From NCBI GenBank assembly GCA_017510785.1, contig JAFWMH010000064.1:62001-126000 (forward strand): DNA of 64,000 nucleotides. Direction: 5' to 3'. The notes under the pieces are model-generated. The model was given only the letters and a program-made list of their open reading frames with translations. It was not told where the DNA came from and searched no databases. Made by a program: the position numbers and the translations under genes. Shown one piece after another: positions 17,622 through 27,014 of this stretch; position 1 is the first letter of the stretch, and each line of letters opens with the position of its first letter. Source of the DNA: Atopobiaceae bacterium. Its GTDB lineage: Bacteria > Actinomycetota > Coriobacteriia > Coriobacteriales > Atopobiaceae.

Positions 17622-18386
17622 TTATTGCGCCCTTCTCCGTCTTGGCCGATACCGCAAAAGGGTGCTTGGCGTGATGCCGCATGCATTCGCCATGCTCCTG
17701 ACTTGCACGTCAGTCAAACGTGCCTCGCCTGTGAGGAACATAACATAGCCTGCCACGCTAAGACCCGCACGTTTGCAGAGCTCACTAACGCCAAGACCTG
17801 TGGCTCGACGCCATAGCTCGCAGTTCCTACCCTCGGCTCGCATCCTCGACCAGTCTAAAGCGAATGCCTCCGCGCCGGCCTTGCTCGCGCGCGCCACGTC
17901 GTTCGGTGAGTGCGCATCCAAGTGAAGCCATTCGCCTGAGGCTCGTGTGATTGTGTGAGTCGAAGTCCTTCTAGCCTCACTCTCATGTGACGTGTTCCGA
18001 GCCACGTCCTCGCACCATGCCTTGAACGTTTTTCGTGAGGTAAAGCCGCACGCTTCGAGAGGGAGGGTAATGCGCATGTTGCCTTGCGCAATGCGAAGGC
18101 TTCCCGCCGGAAGTCGTTTTCGTAACGCATACTCGAGAGTGCGCGCGCCGTTCTCGGGGCATGTGTAGAGATGGCGGCCCTTGTTATCGAATACACTCTC
18201 GGGACCCCTCACGTGTTCGTGACGGCTATCACCGCCATAGCGCGTCCCATCCGTCTTTCCAGGTCGGACGTAGTGTCCCCATTTGCCATGGATTTGTGCC
18301 AATCCTTTTACCTCCACGTGGACAATTGTTCGAATACTCTGAGTGAAGGGCCGTGGGTACGTTCCGCACGCGGGGTAGATTCTCAC
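17622..18386 (-). CDS. Hypothetical protein with C-terminal helix-turn-helix
   Basis: 254 aa from GTG 18386; the start is uncertain because no good ribosome site is visible. Residues 1-190 are not recognised and are rich in Arg and His. Residues 195-245 form an XRE-like helix-turn-helix (GLGVSELCKRAGLSVAGYV, LTDVQVRSMANACGITPSTL), followed by an Arg-rich end. Composition and placement in an accessory stretch suggest a horizontally acquired gene. It may form a unit with the HTH gene just downstream. Function unknown. Confidence 0.5.
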   Translation of the reverse strand: MRIYPACGTYPRPFTQSIRTIVHVEVKGLAQIHGKWGHYVRPGKTDGTRYGGDSRHEHVRGPESVFDNKGRHLYTCPENGARTLEYALRKRLPAGSLRIAQGNMRITLPLEACGFTSRKTFKAWCEDVARNTSHESEARRTSTHTITRASGEWLHLDAHSPNDVARASKAGAEAFALDWSRMRAEGRNCELWRRATGLGVSELCKRAGLSVAGYVMFLTGEARLTDVQVRSMANACGITPSTLLRYRPRRRRAQ

Positions 18387-18801
18387 GGATGGTGCGCGCG
18401 GTCGTTACTCGTTGCTAGATAACGTTTATACCACAAGTCCATGTGTCCAGGGTGGCGTCGCTAAGCCTTAGCCGCACGACTTGTGGAGGCCTCCCGCAGT
18501 GCCCTTGTTATCCCTTCCTGAGGAGTGCAGGAACGCTAAAATGACGAGCTCCGCGTCCTCTTTCGTCTGTCCATATCTACAACATGTGTTCAGCTCTTTT
18601 GACACGTTACGCTTACAGCATATGCGCGGCGCGCGCGTTTCGCCAGAGTGTTGGTATGATTAAGACCCGTCACGCGGTGCTGACACAACTGTGATGCATC
18701 GCAAGACGCATCGCTTTACAGGCTCGGTCCTCGGTTTGGGCTTGGTGGCACATGCGTTATCCAGCAAGATGTATTAAGCATGCCCTCGCAGACCCGAACG
18801 G
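18387..18801. other. Intergenic region, 415 bp, no feature recognised
   Basis: Short open frames only, none with a ribosome site. Base composition is mixed and no clear inverted repeat with a T tract was seen. Confidence 0.4.
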
Positions 18802-20985
18802 CTATGTCGACTTGCGCCTTATGCGGAACATGACCTCACTCACCATGTCCATACCCGAGCGTTCGCTACATAACGCCAGGAATTCGCCACACCAGTTGTA
18901 GAGAGTCTTCTTGTTCCGATCTGTGTTCACGTAATAGTCGGTACCCACCATGCGCATGTTACGCCTGAACTGATGCGCGTCCTTGGACACGAGCTCAGTC
19001 CTCCTGTTTGCGAAGTCGAGAACGCAGCTCTCGAAGAGATTCTCATCGAAGTCATGCACGCCCTGCAAGACCCGGATGAGCAGACTTGACCAGCTCGTGC
19101 ACGATCGTCTATCGTCATAGATACTGATTTCCACTGGATTGCAGCGGTCGAACAAATCGTAGTCCGTGCTAAACCTGTACCATGATTTCTCTGAAGCGAC
19201 ACCCTTGACGGCATACCTCTCTGGCAATGGCCAGACTTTACAAGCCTCGCGTGCCATCTCGCGAGTCCGCTCTTCGATGTCCTTGAAGCCCCAATTGAAG
19301 TGCTTGACGAAATCCCTTGTATCGGCGAACGAAGATTTCCCGTAAACGATCCTCTTCTCAGCGAAAGACTTGCCCCTGAGTTCGTCACTCGCTGTCGTCA
19401 GCACGAGGTTGCCTAACATGTGCACGTGCTTCGCGTAGTCAAGCTCAAGGTCACTGGATGTACCGATAAGGCTGCGCCGCCACTTCTTCGTTATTGTCTT
19501 TGGCATGACATGCTCGATGGTGACGAAGGCGCTCCTCAGCGGTGGCTTCTCCGACTTTGAGGCATTCAACTCGTAGAGCATGTACCACACCAAAGACTCG
19601 TCGCGCTTGTTGTAAAAATCCGGACGCGAGAGTCCCTCGGTAAAGTTCACATCATTTACGAACGATGAGGCAATTCCTGTGAACGATGTGAGGCACCGCC
19701 AGAAGACGTCAACGGGATCGTCGCCCTTTATGTAATTGTCCTCAAAACGTTGCATCATCAGGCATACTGTCTGGGCATCGACGCCACGCCCACGACTGTT
19801 GCCGTTCACGCTTACGATGCGGCGAACTGCGTAGTTGAGAAACGCTCGCGACATCCCTGCGAGGGCATCTGCATTCCATCGTCCGTCACAATAGCCACGG
19901 TACGCCCACATCAGAATGACCACCGACAGGGAAAGCTGGCATTTCTCAATGAGAGCCTTACATACGTCGCCGAAGCCAGCTAGATCGCCATGAAAAACGT
20001 GGCTCTGCACGGCATCGAAGGTCTCCGACCATGCCAGCATGTCTCCAAGCGTCGCATCAAGTGAGCCAAAGCTTTCGCGGATCGTATCGAAGAACGACTT
20101 GTATGCTGGGTAAAGGCACTTGTCACTCAACTTGCCCTTTCGACCATTCTTTGAGTAGTCGTTTGTCCGTCGCTTCAGGTACATCCAAAACAGGAGGAAT
20201 GTGCCTAGGGCATCCTTGCCGCGACCGTCAGAGCACACATTCCTCTCGATACTGCGCCAGTAACGTAGGTACATGTCGACCTGCTGATCATACGGCAGGC
20301 TCATTAGGATGTAATTGCGAATTAGGTCGTAGTTTTCGAGTTTCTTGCCAGTGCTATTGATGCTTTCGAAGATAAGCTGCGGGTTTTCCTTGCCGAGCTT
20401 GATGCGAATAAGCAGCAGGTTTTCGATGGCATCCATTATCTGGTCGAGCGTCACTATCTGGGAGTCGATGTCGGTTCCTACGAGCTTTCTCAGAAGAACA
20501 TAGTTGCCGTACACAAAACTCTGTTGTTCGCGCTCTGTAAAGGAATCATCGCGAACGGGTAGCTCCCATCTCATTATCTTTTCAAATGCAGAGTAATCGT
20601 CCTCGACGGGACGCAGACGCAATCTCTCCCCATCATCATCCGCATTGCGATTCACGAGATATCGTTCGGCGTAACGACGCTTCGCCTTCTCGTCAGGTTC
20701 GAACTCAATGACAGCTCGAACCAACAGCAGGAGGGTTGTGATTCGCTGCTGACCGTCGATGATGACCGTGCTTCTCGTGCCATCCTCCGAGTTCTTACAG
20801 ATTACGCTGCCGATAAAGTGATTATCCCGTTTACCGGACATGACCTCGCGGATGTCGGACCACAGTTGACGGCACTCCGGCTCATCCCAGATGTAATCGC
20901 GCTGGTAAACAGGTACGACATAATACCAATCGCTTACTGACAGAAACTCGCTAACGTTGGTCAGACTTGCGCTCATGCTGCTCAT
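18802..20985 (-). CDS. DUF262/DUF1524 protein, GmrSD-like type IV restriction family
   Basis: 727 aa from ATG 20985. The N-terminal DUF262 domain shows VPVYQRDYIWDEPECRQLW, HFIGSVI and IIDGQQRITTLLLL, the ParB-like nucleotide-binding motif. The middle is helical, with LIFESINSTGKKLENYDLIRN. The DUF1524 nuclease region has FVTIEHVMPK and HMLGNLVLTT, the His and Asn of a His-Me/HNH-type centre. A further 150 residues at the C-terminus (SWSSLLIRVLQ, YYVNTDRNKKTLYNWC) may help recognition. Family members such as GmrSD cut modified phage DNA. Here both halves are one intact chain. The gene stands alone and is visibly less GC-rich than its flanks, suggesting transfer. A decayed relative sits at 40800-41757. 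Confidence 0.85.
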   Translation of the reverse strand: MSSMSASLTNVSEFLSVSDWYYVVPVYQRDYIWDEPECRQLWSDIREVMSGKRDNHFIGSVICKNSEDGTRSTVIIDGQQRITTLLLLVRAVIEFEPDEKAKRRYAERYLVNRNADDDGERLRLRPVEDDYSAFEKIMRWELPVRDDSFTEREQQSFVYGNYVLLRKLVGTDIDSQIVTLDQIMDAIENLLLIRIKLGKENPQLIFESINSTGKKLENYDLIRNYILMSLPYDQQVDMYLRYWRSIERNVCSDGRGKDALGTFLLFWMYLKRRTNDYSKNGRKGKLSDKCLYPAYKSFFDTIRESFGSLDATLGDMLAWSETFDAVQSHVFHGDLAGFGDVCKALIEKCQLSLSVVILMWAYRGYCDGRWNADALAGMSRAFLNYAVRRIVSVNGNSRGRGVDAQTVCLMMQRFEDNYIKGDDPVDVFWRCLTSFTGIASSFVNDVNFTEGLSRPDFYNKRDESLVWYMLYELNASKSEKPPLRSAFVTIEHVMPKTITKKWRRSLIGTSSDLELDYAKHVHMLGNLVLTTASDELRGKSFAEKRIVYGKSSFADTRDFVKHFNWGFKDIEERTREMAREACKVWPLPERYAVKGVASEKSWYRFSTDYDLFDRCNPVEISIYDDRRSCTSWSSLLIRVLQGVHDFDENLFESCVLDFANRRTELVSKDAHQFRRNMRMVGTDYYVNTDRNKKTLYNWCGEFLALCSERSGMDMVSEVMFRIRRKST

Positions 20986-21373
20986 CGTCGTGTATCACCC
21001 CACCAAGCGTGTCGACTTATGCTTTAGCATCTGAAACCAATGCGTCTCACACATATTGTAACCACATGATGCGTGATTCATTGTAATCACAGGTCGCATA
21101 GTTGACGAGCCGACCCAACAACGTGTTATAGGCTGAGACAAGTGAGGTAAGTACATGCAGCTCTGAGACGATTTTGTCAAAGTCACATCGCATTGACCTA
21201 GTGCAATATGCGAGCACCTGAAAGGACAGTCGCGCTTGGTGTCGACGACCTGCGAGGGTTAGAAACTGCGTACGCGCATTCTGCGTGAACAATCAGTTTT
21301 CCATACTCTTGCGGCTCGGTTACACCTAGGCACCGCTCTGTCGTTCACCCAAGTATGTGCCTTGCGCTCCAAA
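20986..21373. other. Intergenic region, 388 bp, no feature recognised
   Basis: Contains small overlapping open frames without ribosome sites. The composition is AT-richer than the window average, in keeping with the accessory genes on both sides. Confidence 0.4.
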
Positions 21374-22654
21374 TCATTCTATCCCTAGAGTATCCCTCGC
21401 GATTGCATCCAGCCGATCCCTATAAGGTTGGCCTTTCTCATCGTAGACATGGTCTTCGGGGACTGGGTCACCTGTGTAGTGCCCAATGTAATCAAAGCTG
21501 ATGTAATGACACGTACCTCCCGTCATGTTTTCGCCCTCGGTTATAGGCGTGAGGAGGATCCACACAGAGTGTGGATACCCCGTGTTGTCCGCAGCTGGCA
21601 CGTCTAGTTTGGCGTCAACGCTATTATCCGTATCCCATACGTTGAACTCCCAGTTCCACGATTCTATATTCCAGTTGACGTTCTCGTTCGGATAGGTGTC
21701 CGCAACGAGCTTATAGCAGTATTCCTTTAGCTGTCTCTCACAGGAGCCTATGACGTTTACACCATCATCCATCTCGATGCTATCGATACTGATGTCCGAC
21801 TCCTCGGGAACGAGAGCAATATGACCTGTGTTGGATGTGATGGCGAGAACCCATCCCTTTCTTATCTTGACGTTTCTTGTCTCGCCGCTTTCGATATAGT
21901 TAGCCTGTACCAGGCGTCCCAACTCAGTGACGCCGTCGGCCCCCTTGATCGTTCCTTGGTAGGCGTCGAACTCGACGGGGTATATCCCGCAGTTCTTTAC
22001 TTTGAAGTTCCCCGGGGACACGTGATAGGCAATGTCGGGCATCATGCCTACAAACTTCGAATACACCACGACATCCTCCCCGTATTCGCCGCGGATGCCC
22101 TTTTGCAGGTCTATGTATTCCAAAGCCTCTTCGTCCTTGACTTGTTGCGCAGGCTTCCTCTCCTTTTTCGACCCGTCTTCATCTTTTGATGGGGACTCCT
22201 GCACGATCTCGTGCTCGGCGTTCTTGCTGTCACTCTTGTATTCCACACCCAGAACTCCTAGAAACACTACGCAAAGACCTGTCATTGCAAACGTCGTCAC
22301 CAGTGCAGCATTTCCAGTATTAAGCCCTTTCTTACGCAGAGAGCGGCAGAGCAGAACCCCTAGGGGTGCCGGGAAAAAGAATATCCAGCCCAAAATCCAG
22401 AGGACCAAGTGCCTTTTTGGCCTTCCATACTTTTGTTGGAGTTGCACGTTGGACTTTCGCTCCTGTTGAGATTGACCATCGACCTCTTCGTATATGGCAT
22501 TGCCTGGCTGATTGCTTCCTTTCGGTTTTCTGTGCCGCATTACCTCACTCATCGAATACGTAGCTCCACAGTGCGCACATGTTACCTGTGCCTCATTCGC
22601 ACTCGCATCGAGTTTCGTCCCGCAGCTTGGGCACCAAATGTCAATACGGTTCAT
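21374..22654 (-). CDS. Zinc-ribbon membrane protein of unknown function
   Basis: 426 aa from ATG 22654. An N-terminal zinc ribbon (CPSCGTKLDAS, VTCAHCGATY; two CxxC pairs) in the cytoplasm is followed by a linker and two hydrophobic segments around 85-135 (LVLWILGWIFFFPAPLGVLL, TTFAMTGLCVVFLGVLGV). A charged Lys/Glu/Asp-rich linker precedes an external domain of about 250 residues that I do not recognise. It includes ESGETRNVKIRKGW, as in lipoprotein-like accessory domains. Function unknown; it could be a sensor of envelope or defence origin. It is the last gene of the AT-richer accessory stretch. Confidence 0.65.
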   Translation of the reverse strand: MNRIDIWCPSCGTKLDASANEAQVTCAHCGATYSMSEVMRHRKPKGSNQPGNAIYEEVDGQSQQERKSNVQLQQKYGRPKRHLVLWILGWIFFFPAPLGVLLCRSLRKKGLNTGNAALVTTFAMTGLCVVFLGVLGVEYKSDSKNAEHEIVQESPSKDEDGSKKERKPAQQVKDEEALEYIDLQKGIRGEYGEDVVVYSKFVGMMPDIAYHVSPGNFKVKNCGIYPVEFDAYQGTIKGADGVTELGRLVQANYIESGETRNVKIRKGWVLAITSNTGHIALVPEESDISIDSIEMDDGVNVIGSCERQLKEYCYKLVADTYPNENVNWNIESWNWEFNVWDTDNSVDAKLDVPAADNTGYPHSVWILLTPITEGENMTGGTCHYISFDYIGHYTGDPVPEDHVYDEKGQPYRDRLDAIARDTLGIE

Positions 22655-22883
22655 GATAGTCTCCTATTGAGTATTGCCTACTCGCGTCCGTCTCGGTCTA
22701 ATACCTGATAGCCCGAGCTACGCTCACTTCTGACGTAATCACGCATATCTTAACTGACGGTATAAGGATTGGCGCATACCTACAATACAATTGGCTCAAA
22801 CCCATCGTCAAACGTGATCTTGCAGACAAACGCCCTCGGACGGACTAATATAATACTCACCGACCACAAGCGAAAGGGCAACT

Positions 22884-23216
22884 ATGAACCACGAGAACAA
22901 GGCTCGCTCCATACACCGCACAGGCTATAACTGCTCGAACTCCTTGTACCAAGCGTTCGCGGACGTGGACGGGGCGGGCGGCAACCCGCCTGCTCCGCGC
23001 AGCATCGGCGGCAAATGCGGGGCGCTGCTCACGGCGCAAAAGGTCTTGCGCGACCTGGGAATAGACCGTGAGGACGAGCTGGAGCAGGCCTTCGAGCGCG
23101 AGTTTGGCTTCGTGAAGTGCGTGGAGCTCAAGCGCCACCGCTGCAACTGCAACGACTGCGTTGGCGTGGCTGCTCGTCTGACGGACGAGCTCATAGCTGC
23201 TGGTCACACGAGCTAG
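22884..23216 (+). CDS. C_GCAxxG_C_C family protein
   Basis: 110 aa from ATG 22884 (GAAAGGG). Small cytoplasmic protein with the cysteine pattern that names the family: YNCSNS near residue 16, GGKCGALLTAQ near 42 (here CGALLTA rather than GCAxxG), then VKCVELKRHRCNCNDCVGVA near the C-terminus. Family members are thought to be redox or metal proteins, often near oxidoreductases in anaerobes; no activity is established. The second position of the name-giving motif differs from consensus. It lies 123 bp upstream of the SGNH esterase gene on the same strand. Confidence 0.75.
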   Translation: MNHENKARSIHRTGYNCSNSLYQAFADVDGAGGNPPAPRSIGGKCGALLTAQKVLRDLGIDREDELEQAFEREFGFVKCVELKRHRCNCNDCVGVAARLTDELIAAGHTS

Positions 23217-23261
23217 TGGTCGCACGTGCGGTGGACATTCAAACAAGATCCTCGTAAGTCG

Positions 23262-23289
23262 GGGCAATGTCGTGAGGGCAATGTCGTGA
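23262..23289. repeat. Perfect 14-bp tandem duplication upstream of the esterase gene
   Basis: GGGCAATGTCGTGA occurs twice head to tail. The copy length is not a multiple of three, so one event would shift the frame of the longer predicted start. This supports the internal start at 23340. Confidence 0.8.
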
Positions 23290-23339
23290 GCAGGAGGGCT
23301 GCCGCGGGCGAGGGAGCCGTCGCGAGCAAAGAACCTACT

Positions 23340-24587
23340 ATGAACGGGAGAACGCTAATCAGTAGAAGAAGTCTGTTTGGCATGGGAGCAGCGGCCTTGA
23401 GCGCAGTTGCCCTTGCTGGATGCTCTACGGATGGGCCGAATAACGGCACCGAACTCGACAAATCACAGGAAGCTGCCACGGAAGCAACGCAGGTGGCGAA
23501 CCAAGGAGAATCGCAGGTAGTGAGTGTTACCCCGACCGAGGAAAACGTTCGTCTCATAGGGCGTACCTACGAGGAAGACGATGCGCGCTGGCTGCCGCAA
23601 AGTGGCAGCGCCGTGGAGTTCAAAGCCACGGGTACGCGCATCAAGATTGAAATGGTGGGCGACGAGAACGTGAACAACGAGTTAAACCTCCAGCCGAGGT
23701 TTGCCGTCCTCGTCGATGGCAAGGTGGTGCTGGACGAAACGCTGGGAGAGTCGCCGCACATAGTCGACGTTCCCGTTGAAGGTCCCTTCTCTAATACTGT
23801 TTTCGAAGTGATTCACCTTTCGGAGGCAACAAGAGGCGCGGTGGGCATACGCTCCATCTCCGTAGAGACAAACGCGCCTGCCGAGCCACGCTCGTTCGCT
23901 CCCGTGAAGCCGACGGCTGCAAAGGGCCTAAGCATTGCTTTTGTCGGCGACTCAATTACCTGCGCGTATGGGGTCGAGGCCGAAAGCAACGACGGGGAGT
24001 ATCAAACGACGACGCAGAACTTCATGAAGGACTACGCGTATATTACTGCGCAAGCGCTCGGGGCCGATTACGAAACGGTGTGCTATAGCGGGTTCGGCAT
24101 CGTATCGGGCTATTCGGGCGATGGCGAGCGAAACGACGAGATGCTCGTGCCACCCCTCTACGAAAACGTGACGATAGGACAAGGTTTGCCGTGGGACTTC
24201 GAGGCGCATCCCCGCGACGTGGTGGTCGTCAACCTTGGGACGAACGATTTTAGTTACACCGGCACAGTCAAGGCACGCATGAAGGAGTTTACAAAAGGCT
24301 ATTCAGCATTTCTTGGCCGAATTCGCGAGCTGAACCCCGACTCGCTCATCGTGTGTACGCTTGGTACCATGTGGGGAAGCGAAGCCCTTTACCCCGCTCT
24401 CGAAAAGGCGGTGTTAAGCCATTCGAAGCATACGGGCGACAAACGCGTCGTGTGTTATCTTTCGGACCCACTCGACGAAAAGAACGATGCGGTCGTGTTG
24501 AACGGCCATCCCGACGAAAAGGGCCAACGTAAAATCGCAGATAAACTTGTGCGCGAGATTCGTCGTGCGTTGGATAATGGCAAATAG
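23340..24587 (+). CDS. Tat-type lipoprotein SGNH esterase, CE2-like
   Basis: 415 aa from ATG 23340; GTG 23287 is an alternative with a weak GAGGG ahead of it. A Tat-like signal with lipobox (SRRSLFGMG ... VALAGCST) anchors it outside the membrane. After a Ser/Thr/Glu linker comes a beta-sandwich (about 65-190) and then an SGNH hydrolase: AFVGDSITCAYG (Ser), VVVNLGTNDFSY (Asn/Asp block) and NGHPDEKGQRKIAD (His). This sandwich-plus-SGNH order is typical of carbohydrate esterase family 2, which deacetylates plant or mucin glycans. It may trim acetylated sugars for the cytoplasmic glycosidases encoded elsewhere in the window; that link is inference. Confidence 0.8.
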   Translation: MNGRTLISRRSLFGMGAAALSAVALAGCSTDGPNNGTELDKSQEAATEATQVANQGESQVVSVTPTEENVRLIGRTYEEDDARWLPQSGSAVEFKATGTRIKIEMVGDENVNNELNLQPRFAVLVDGKVVLDETLGESPHIVDVPVEGPFSNTVFEVIHLSEATRGAVGIRSISVETNAPAEPRSFAPVKPTAAKGLSIAFVGDSITCAYGVEAESNDGEYQTTTQNFMKDYAYITAQALGADYETVCYSGFGIVSGYSGDGERNDEMLVPPLYENVTIGQGLPWDFEAHPRDVVVVNLGTNDFSYTGTVKARMKEFTKGYSAFLGRIRELNPDSLIVCTLGTMWGSEALYPALEKAVLSHSKHTGDKRVVCYLSDPLDEKNDAVVLNGHPDEKGQRKIADKLVREIRRALDNGK

Positions 24588-24636
24588 ACCTGCGGCCGCG
24601 AGGCGAATGAGGGCAAAACGGGGAAAGGGGTATTCC

Positions 24637-24702
24637 ATGGGCATGGTCACAAGGCGAGAGGCAATTACGCAGGACGACTTGGCGAAGGCCTTGAAGTCGT
24701 AG
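24637..24702 (+). CDS. Possible 21-aa small protein
   Basis: ATG 24637 stands 6 nt after GGGGAAAGGGG and reads MGMVTRREAITQDDLAKALK-S before TAG. The peptide is hydrophilic with a plausible helix. It sits between the esterase and frdC genes on the same strand. Only the ribosome site and codon sense support it; it may also be the tail of a decayed gene. Confidence 0.3.
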   Translation: MGMVTRREAITQDDLAKALKS

Positions 24703-24774
24703 CCAAGGCATGAGACGCGCTCTTAAGGGTTTTCTCATCGGTGAGTGTGGCTCACCCTACTAATATATAGTCGC

Positions 24775-25371
24775 ATGCAATCGCGTCTGCGAAGGGACGG
24801 GGGACTCTTGAAGCCCAAAAAATGCAATGCCGTGCTTGGACTGCTCACCATACTCGCCTTGTTTGCGCACATGGCGTATAACGTTTTCGCTTACGCCACG
24901 ATGTACTACAACCCAACGCTCAAAACGCTTACGGTCGCGCCCATCATTGTGTTCATGTGTTTGCACGCGGTGACGGGCATGTGCTCCGTGTTCCTGCTCG
25001 GCGACGGAACGCGCGTCGATCCTTATTTGCGGCAAAACCGGCGAACGGTTGCACAGCGTGTGTCGGCCGCCCTCATATTCCCTTTGCTCATTGTTCACAT
25101 GAACACGTTCAGCCTCCTCCAAGGCTCCTCCGCGGCGGGGAACTGGCTCGTGTTCGGTTTGCTCGTGTTTGCGCAAATCGCGTTCTATGCAGCAGTCTGC
25201 CTGCACGTGGCAACCTCCCTCTCGCGGGCGTTCATCACGATTGGCCTGCTCTCTAGTAGAGAAACGCAGGCCAAGATTGACCGTGTCGTCGGCGTTGTGT
25301 GCGCTTGTCTGTTTCTGGTTACGACCTTCGTTGTAACGAGGGGCCAGCTGGCCATGTTCATTCACGCGTGA
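24775..25371 (+). CDS. frdC: Fumarate reductase/succinate dehydrogenase cytochrome b-type membrane subunit
   Basis: 198 aa from ATG 24775; TTG 24808 behind GGGACGGGGGA is a serious alternative start. Five hydrophobic segments (LGLLTILALFAHMAYNVFAYA, APIIVFMCLHAVTGMC, ALIFPLLIVHMNTFSLL, FAQIAFYAAVCLHVATSLS, VVCACLFLVTTFVV). Histidines in LFAHMAY, CLHAVTG, LIVHMN and CLHVATS are candidates for haem b ligands and fit a di-haem cytochrome b. It anchors the FrdA-FrdB dimer and takes electrons from menaquinol. The gene lies 8 bp before frdA, giving the order C-A-B. A small hairpin GGTGAG/CTCACC (24740-24756) precedes it. Confidence 0.8.
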   Translation: MQSRLRRDGGLLKPKKCNAVLGLLTILALFAHMAYNVFAYATMYYNPTLKTLTVAPIIVFMCLHAVTGMCSVFLLGDGTRVDPYLRQNRRTVAQRVSAALIFPLLIVHMNTFSLLQGSSAAGNWLVFGLLVFAQIAFYAAVCLHVATSLSRAFITIGLLSSRETQAKIDRVVGVVCACLFLVTTFVVTRGQLAMFIHA

Positions 25372-25379
25372 GGTGTGCC

Positions 25380-27014
25380 ATGAAGGACGTCTTGGTTATT
25401 GGGAGTGGCATTGCCGGCCTTGCGTGTGCCATTCGATGCGCCGAGAACAACGTGCGCGTCACCCTCGTCTCCCCGCATCCTTCCGAGCGGGCACAGTCCG
25501 TTATGGCTGCGGGCGGCATCAATGCTGTGACTGCACAGTGCGAGGAGGGTGATTCGGTTGCCTGCCACATCGATGACACGCTGAGCGGTGGTTGCTGGAT
25601 TGCCGGGCGCAATGCTGTTACGGGTCTGTGCGTGCATGCGGAGGGTATTATCAACTACCTTGAGCACATTGGAACTGTCTTCTCCATAGACGAACAGGGC
25701 AAACCGCGGAGAAGGGCCTTTGGTGGACAATCCCATAAGCGAACGTTCTTTTGCGGGTCGTCCACTGGCAAGCAAATCGTTTCGGCCCTCGTTATGGAGG
25801 CGCGCCGTCATGAGGCGCGAGGGACCATCGTGGGCAAGCTTCACCTGCACTTTTACTCCGCGCTCATCGAGGATGGCGTGTGCTATGGCGCGCTGCTCTT
25901 TGACGAACTCCACCGCAAGCTGATTCCCGTTAACGCCAGTGCGGTGGTGATGGCTACGGGCGGTCAAAACGCGCTGTTTGGGAAAACCACGGGATCGGTT
26001 CTTTGCGATGGCTATGCGGCGGGAAAGCTCTTTATGCAGGGGGCGCTGCTCAAGAACCTTGAGTTCATTCAGTTCCATCCCACCACGCTCGAGACGGACC
26101 AAAAGCGCATGCTCGTAACCGAGGCCGTGCGCGGAGAGGGCGGTCGGCTGTTTTACGAAGAGGGCGGCCGACGCGTCTATTTTATGGAAGACAAGTACGG
26201 GCCCGGTGGCAACCTGATGACGCGCGACGTTGTTTCGCGCGAGATACACGCGGCGAGCAGGGACGTGTTCCTCGACATTTCCTTCCTCGATAGGTGCCTC
26301 ATTGACGAGCGCCTGCAGGAAGCTCGCGACTTGTGCTTGAAGTATCGTGGCATCGACGTTGCGACGCAGCCCATACCCGTGGCGCCGTCCGTTCACTTCT
26401 TTATGGGAGGGCTTGCCGTGCACCTGAACCACGAAACCAGCATCGAGCGACTGTATGCCGTTGGCGAATGCGCGTCGATGTATCATGGGGCAAATCGTTT
26501 GGGCGGCAATTCGTTGCTGGCCGCGCTCTATAGTGGACGGGTGGCGGCAGACGATGTGTGCCAGAGAGCGGACGCGCGCAGACGGCCTAGCTTTGCGCAA
26601 TATATTGCACGCGAAGAGCGTCGCCTTGCCGCGCAGTTCGAAACACAAAGTCCCTTCCCCGTCGCGTACATGCGTGACATGCTCGCCGAGACCATGCACG
26701 AAAGCATGGGCATCGTTCGCACGGAGGAGAGCCTCGCTGAGGGGATTGCGGGCGTTGAGTACTACCAGTCAATCGCGGAGCACCTGCGCTATGACGCCAG
26801 CACATCGGCATATGCGAATTATAGTTTCGCTGGCATTCTTGCAACGGCGCATGCCTCGCTTGCGTGCGCTTTGGCGAGGAAGGAAAGCCGTGGTGCGCAC
26901 TATCGTGCTGATGCGCCGCAGAGCCATGATGACTTTGCGTACGGTACGTTGGTTTCGTACGATGACGGTGCGTATCGCACGTGGCTAGACAGGGAGCGGG
27001 CATATGAGAATTAG
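25380..27014 (+). CDS. frdA: Fumarate reductase flavoprotein subunit
   Basis: 544 aa from ATG 25380 (GAGGTG). It holds covalent FAD and reduces fumarate to succinate as terminal electron acceptor. Visible: dinucleotide fold VLVIGSGIAGLACAIRCAEN, AAGGINAV, the flavin-His region GGQSHKRTFF, FIQFHPTTLE, LVTEAVRGEGGRLFYEEGG, the active-site Arg stretch LMTRDVVSREIHAA, HFFMGGLAVH, YAVGECASMYHGANRLGGNS. At 544 aa it is somewhat shorter than typical FrdA/SdhA and the C-terminal domain is reduced. It overlaps frdB by 11 bp, indicating translational coupling. The B-type cytochrome partner and anaerobic context favour fumarate reduction over succinate oxidation. Confidence 0.93.
   Translation: MKDVLVIGSGIAGLACAIRCAENNVRVTLVSPHPSERAQSVMAAGGINAVTAQCEEGDSVACHIDDTLSGGCWIAGRNAVTGLCVHAEGIINYLEHIGTVFSIDEQGKPRRRAFGGQSHKRTFFCGSSTGKQIVSALVMEARRHEARGTIVGKLHLHFYSALIEDGVCYGALLFDELHRKLIPVNASAVVMATGGQNALFGKTTGSVLCDGYAAGKLFMQGALLKNLEFIQFHPTTLETDQKRMLVTEAVRGEGGRLFYEEGGRRVYFMEDKYGPGGNLMTRDVVSREIHAASRDVFLDISFLDRCLIDERLQEARDLCLKYRGIDVATQPIPVAPSVHFFMGGLAVHLNHETSIERLYAVGECASMYHGANRLGGNSLLAALYSGRVAADDVCQRADARRRPSFAQYIAREERRLAAQFETQSPFPVAYMRDMLAETMHESMGIVRTEESLAEGIAGVEYYQSIAEHLRYDASTSAYANYSFAGILATAHASLACALARKESRGAHYRADAPQSHDDFAYGTLVSYDDGAYRTWLDRERAYEN

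Noticed and set aside
25362..26699. 445-codon open frame on the minus strand
   Set aside because: Lies wholly antisense to frdA, which has all family motifs.
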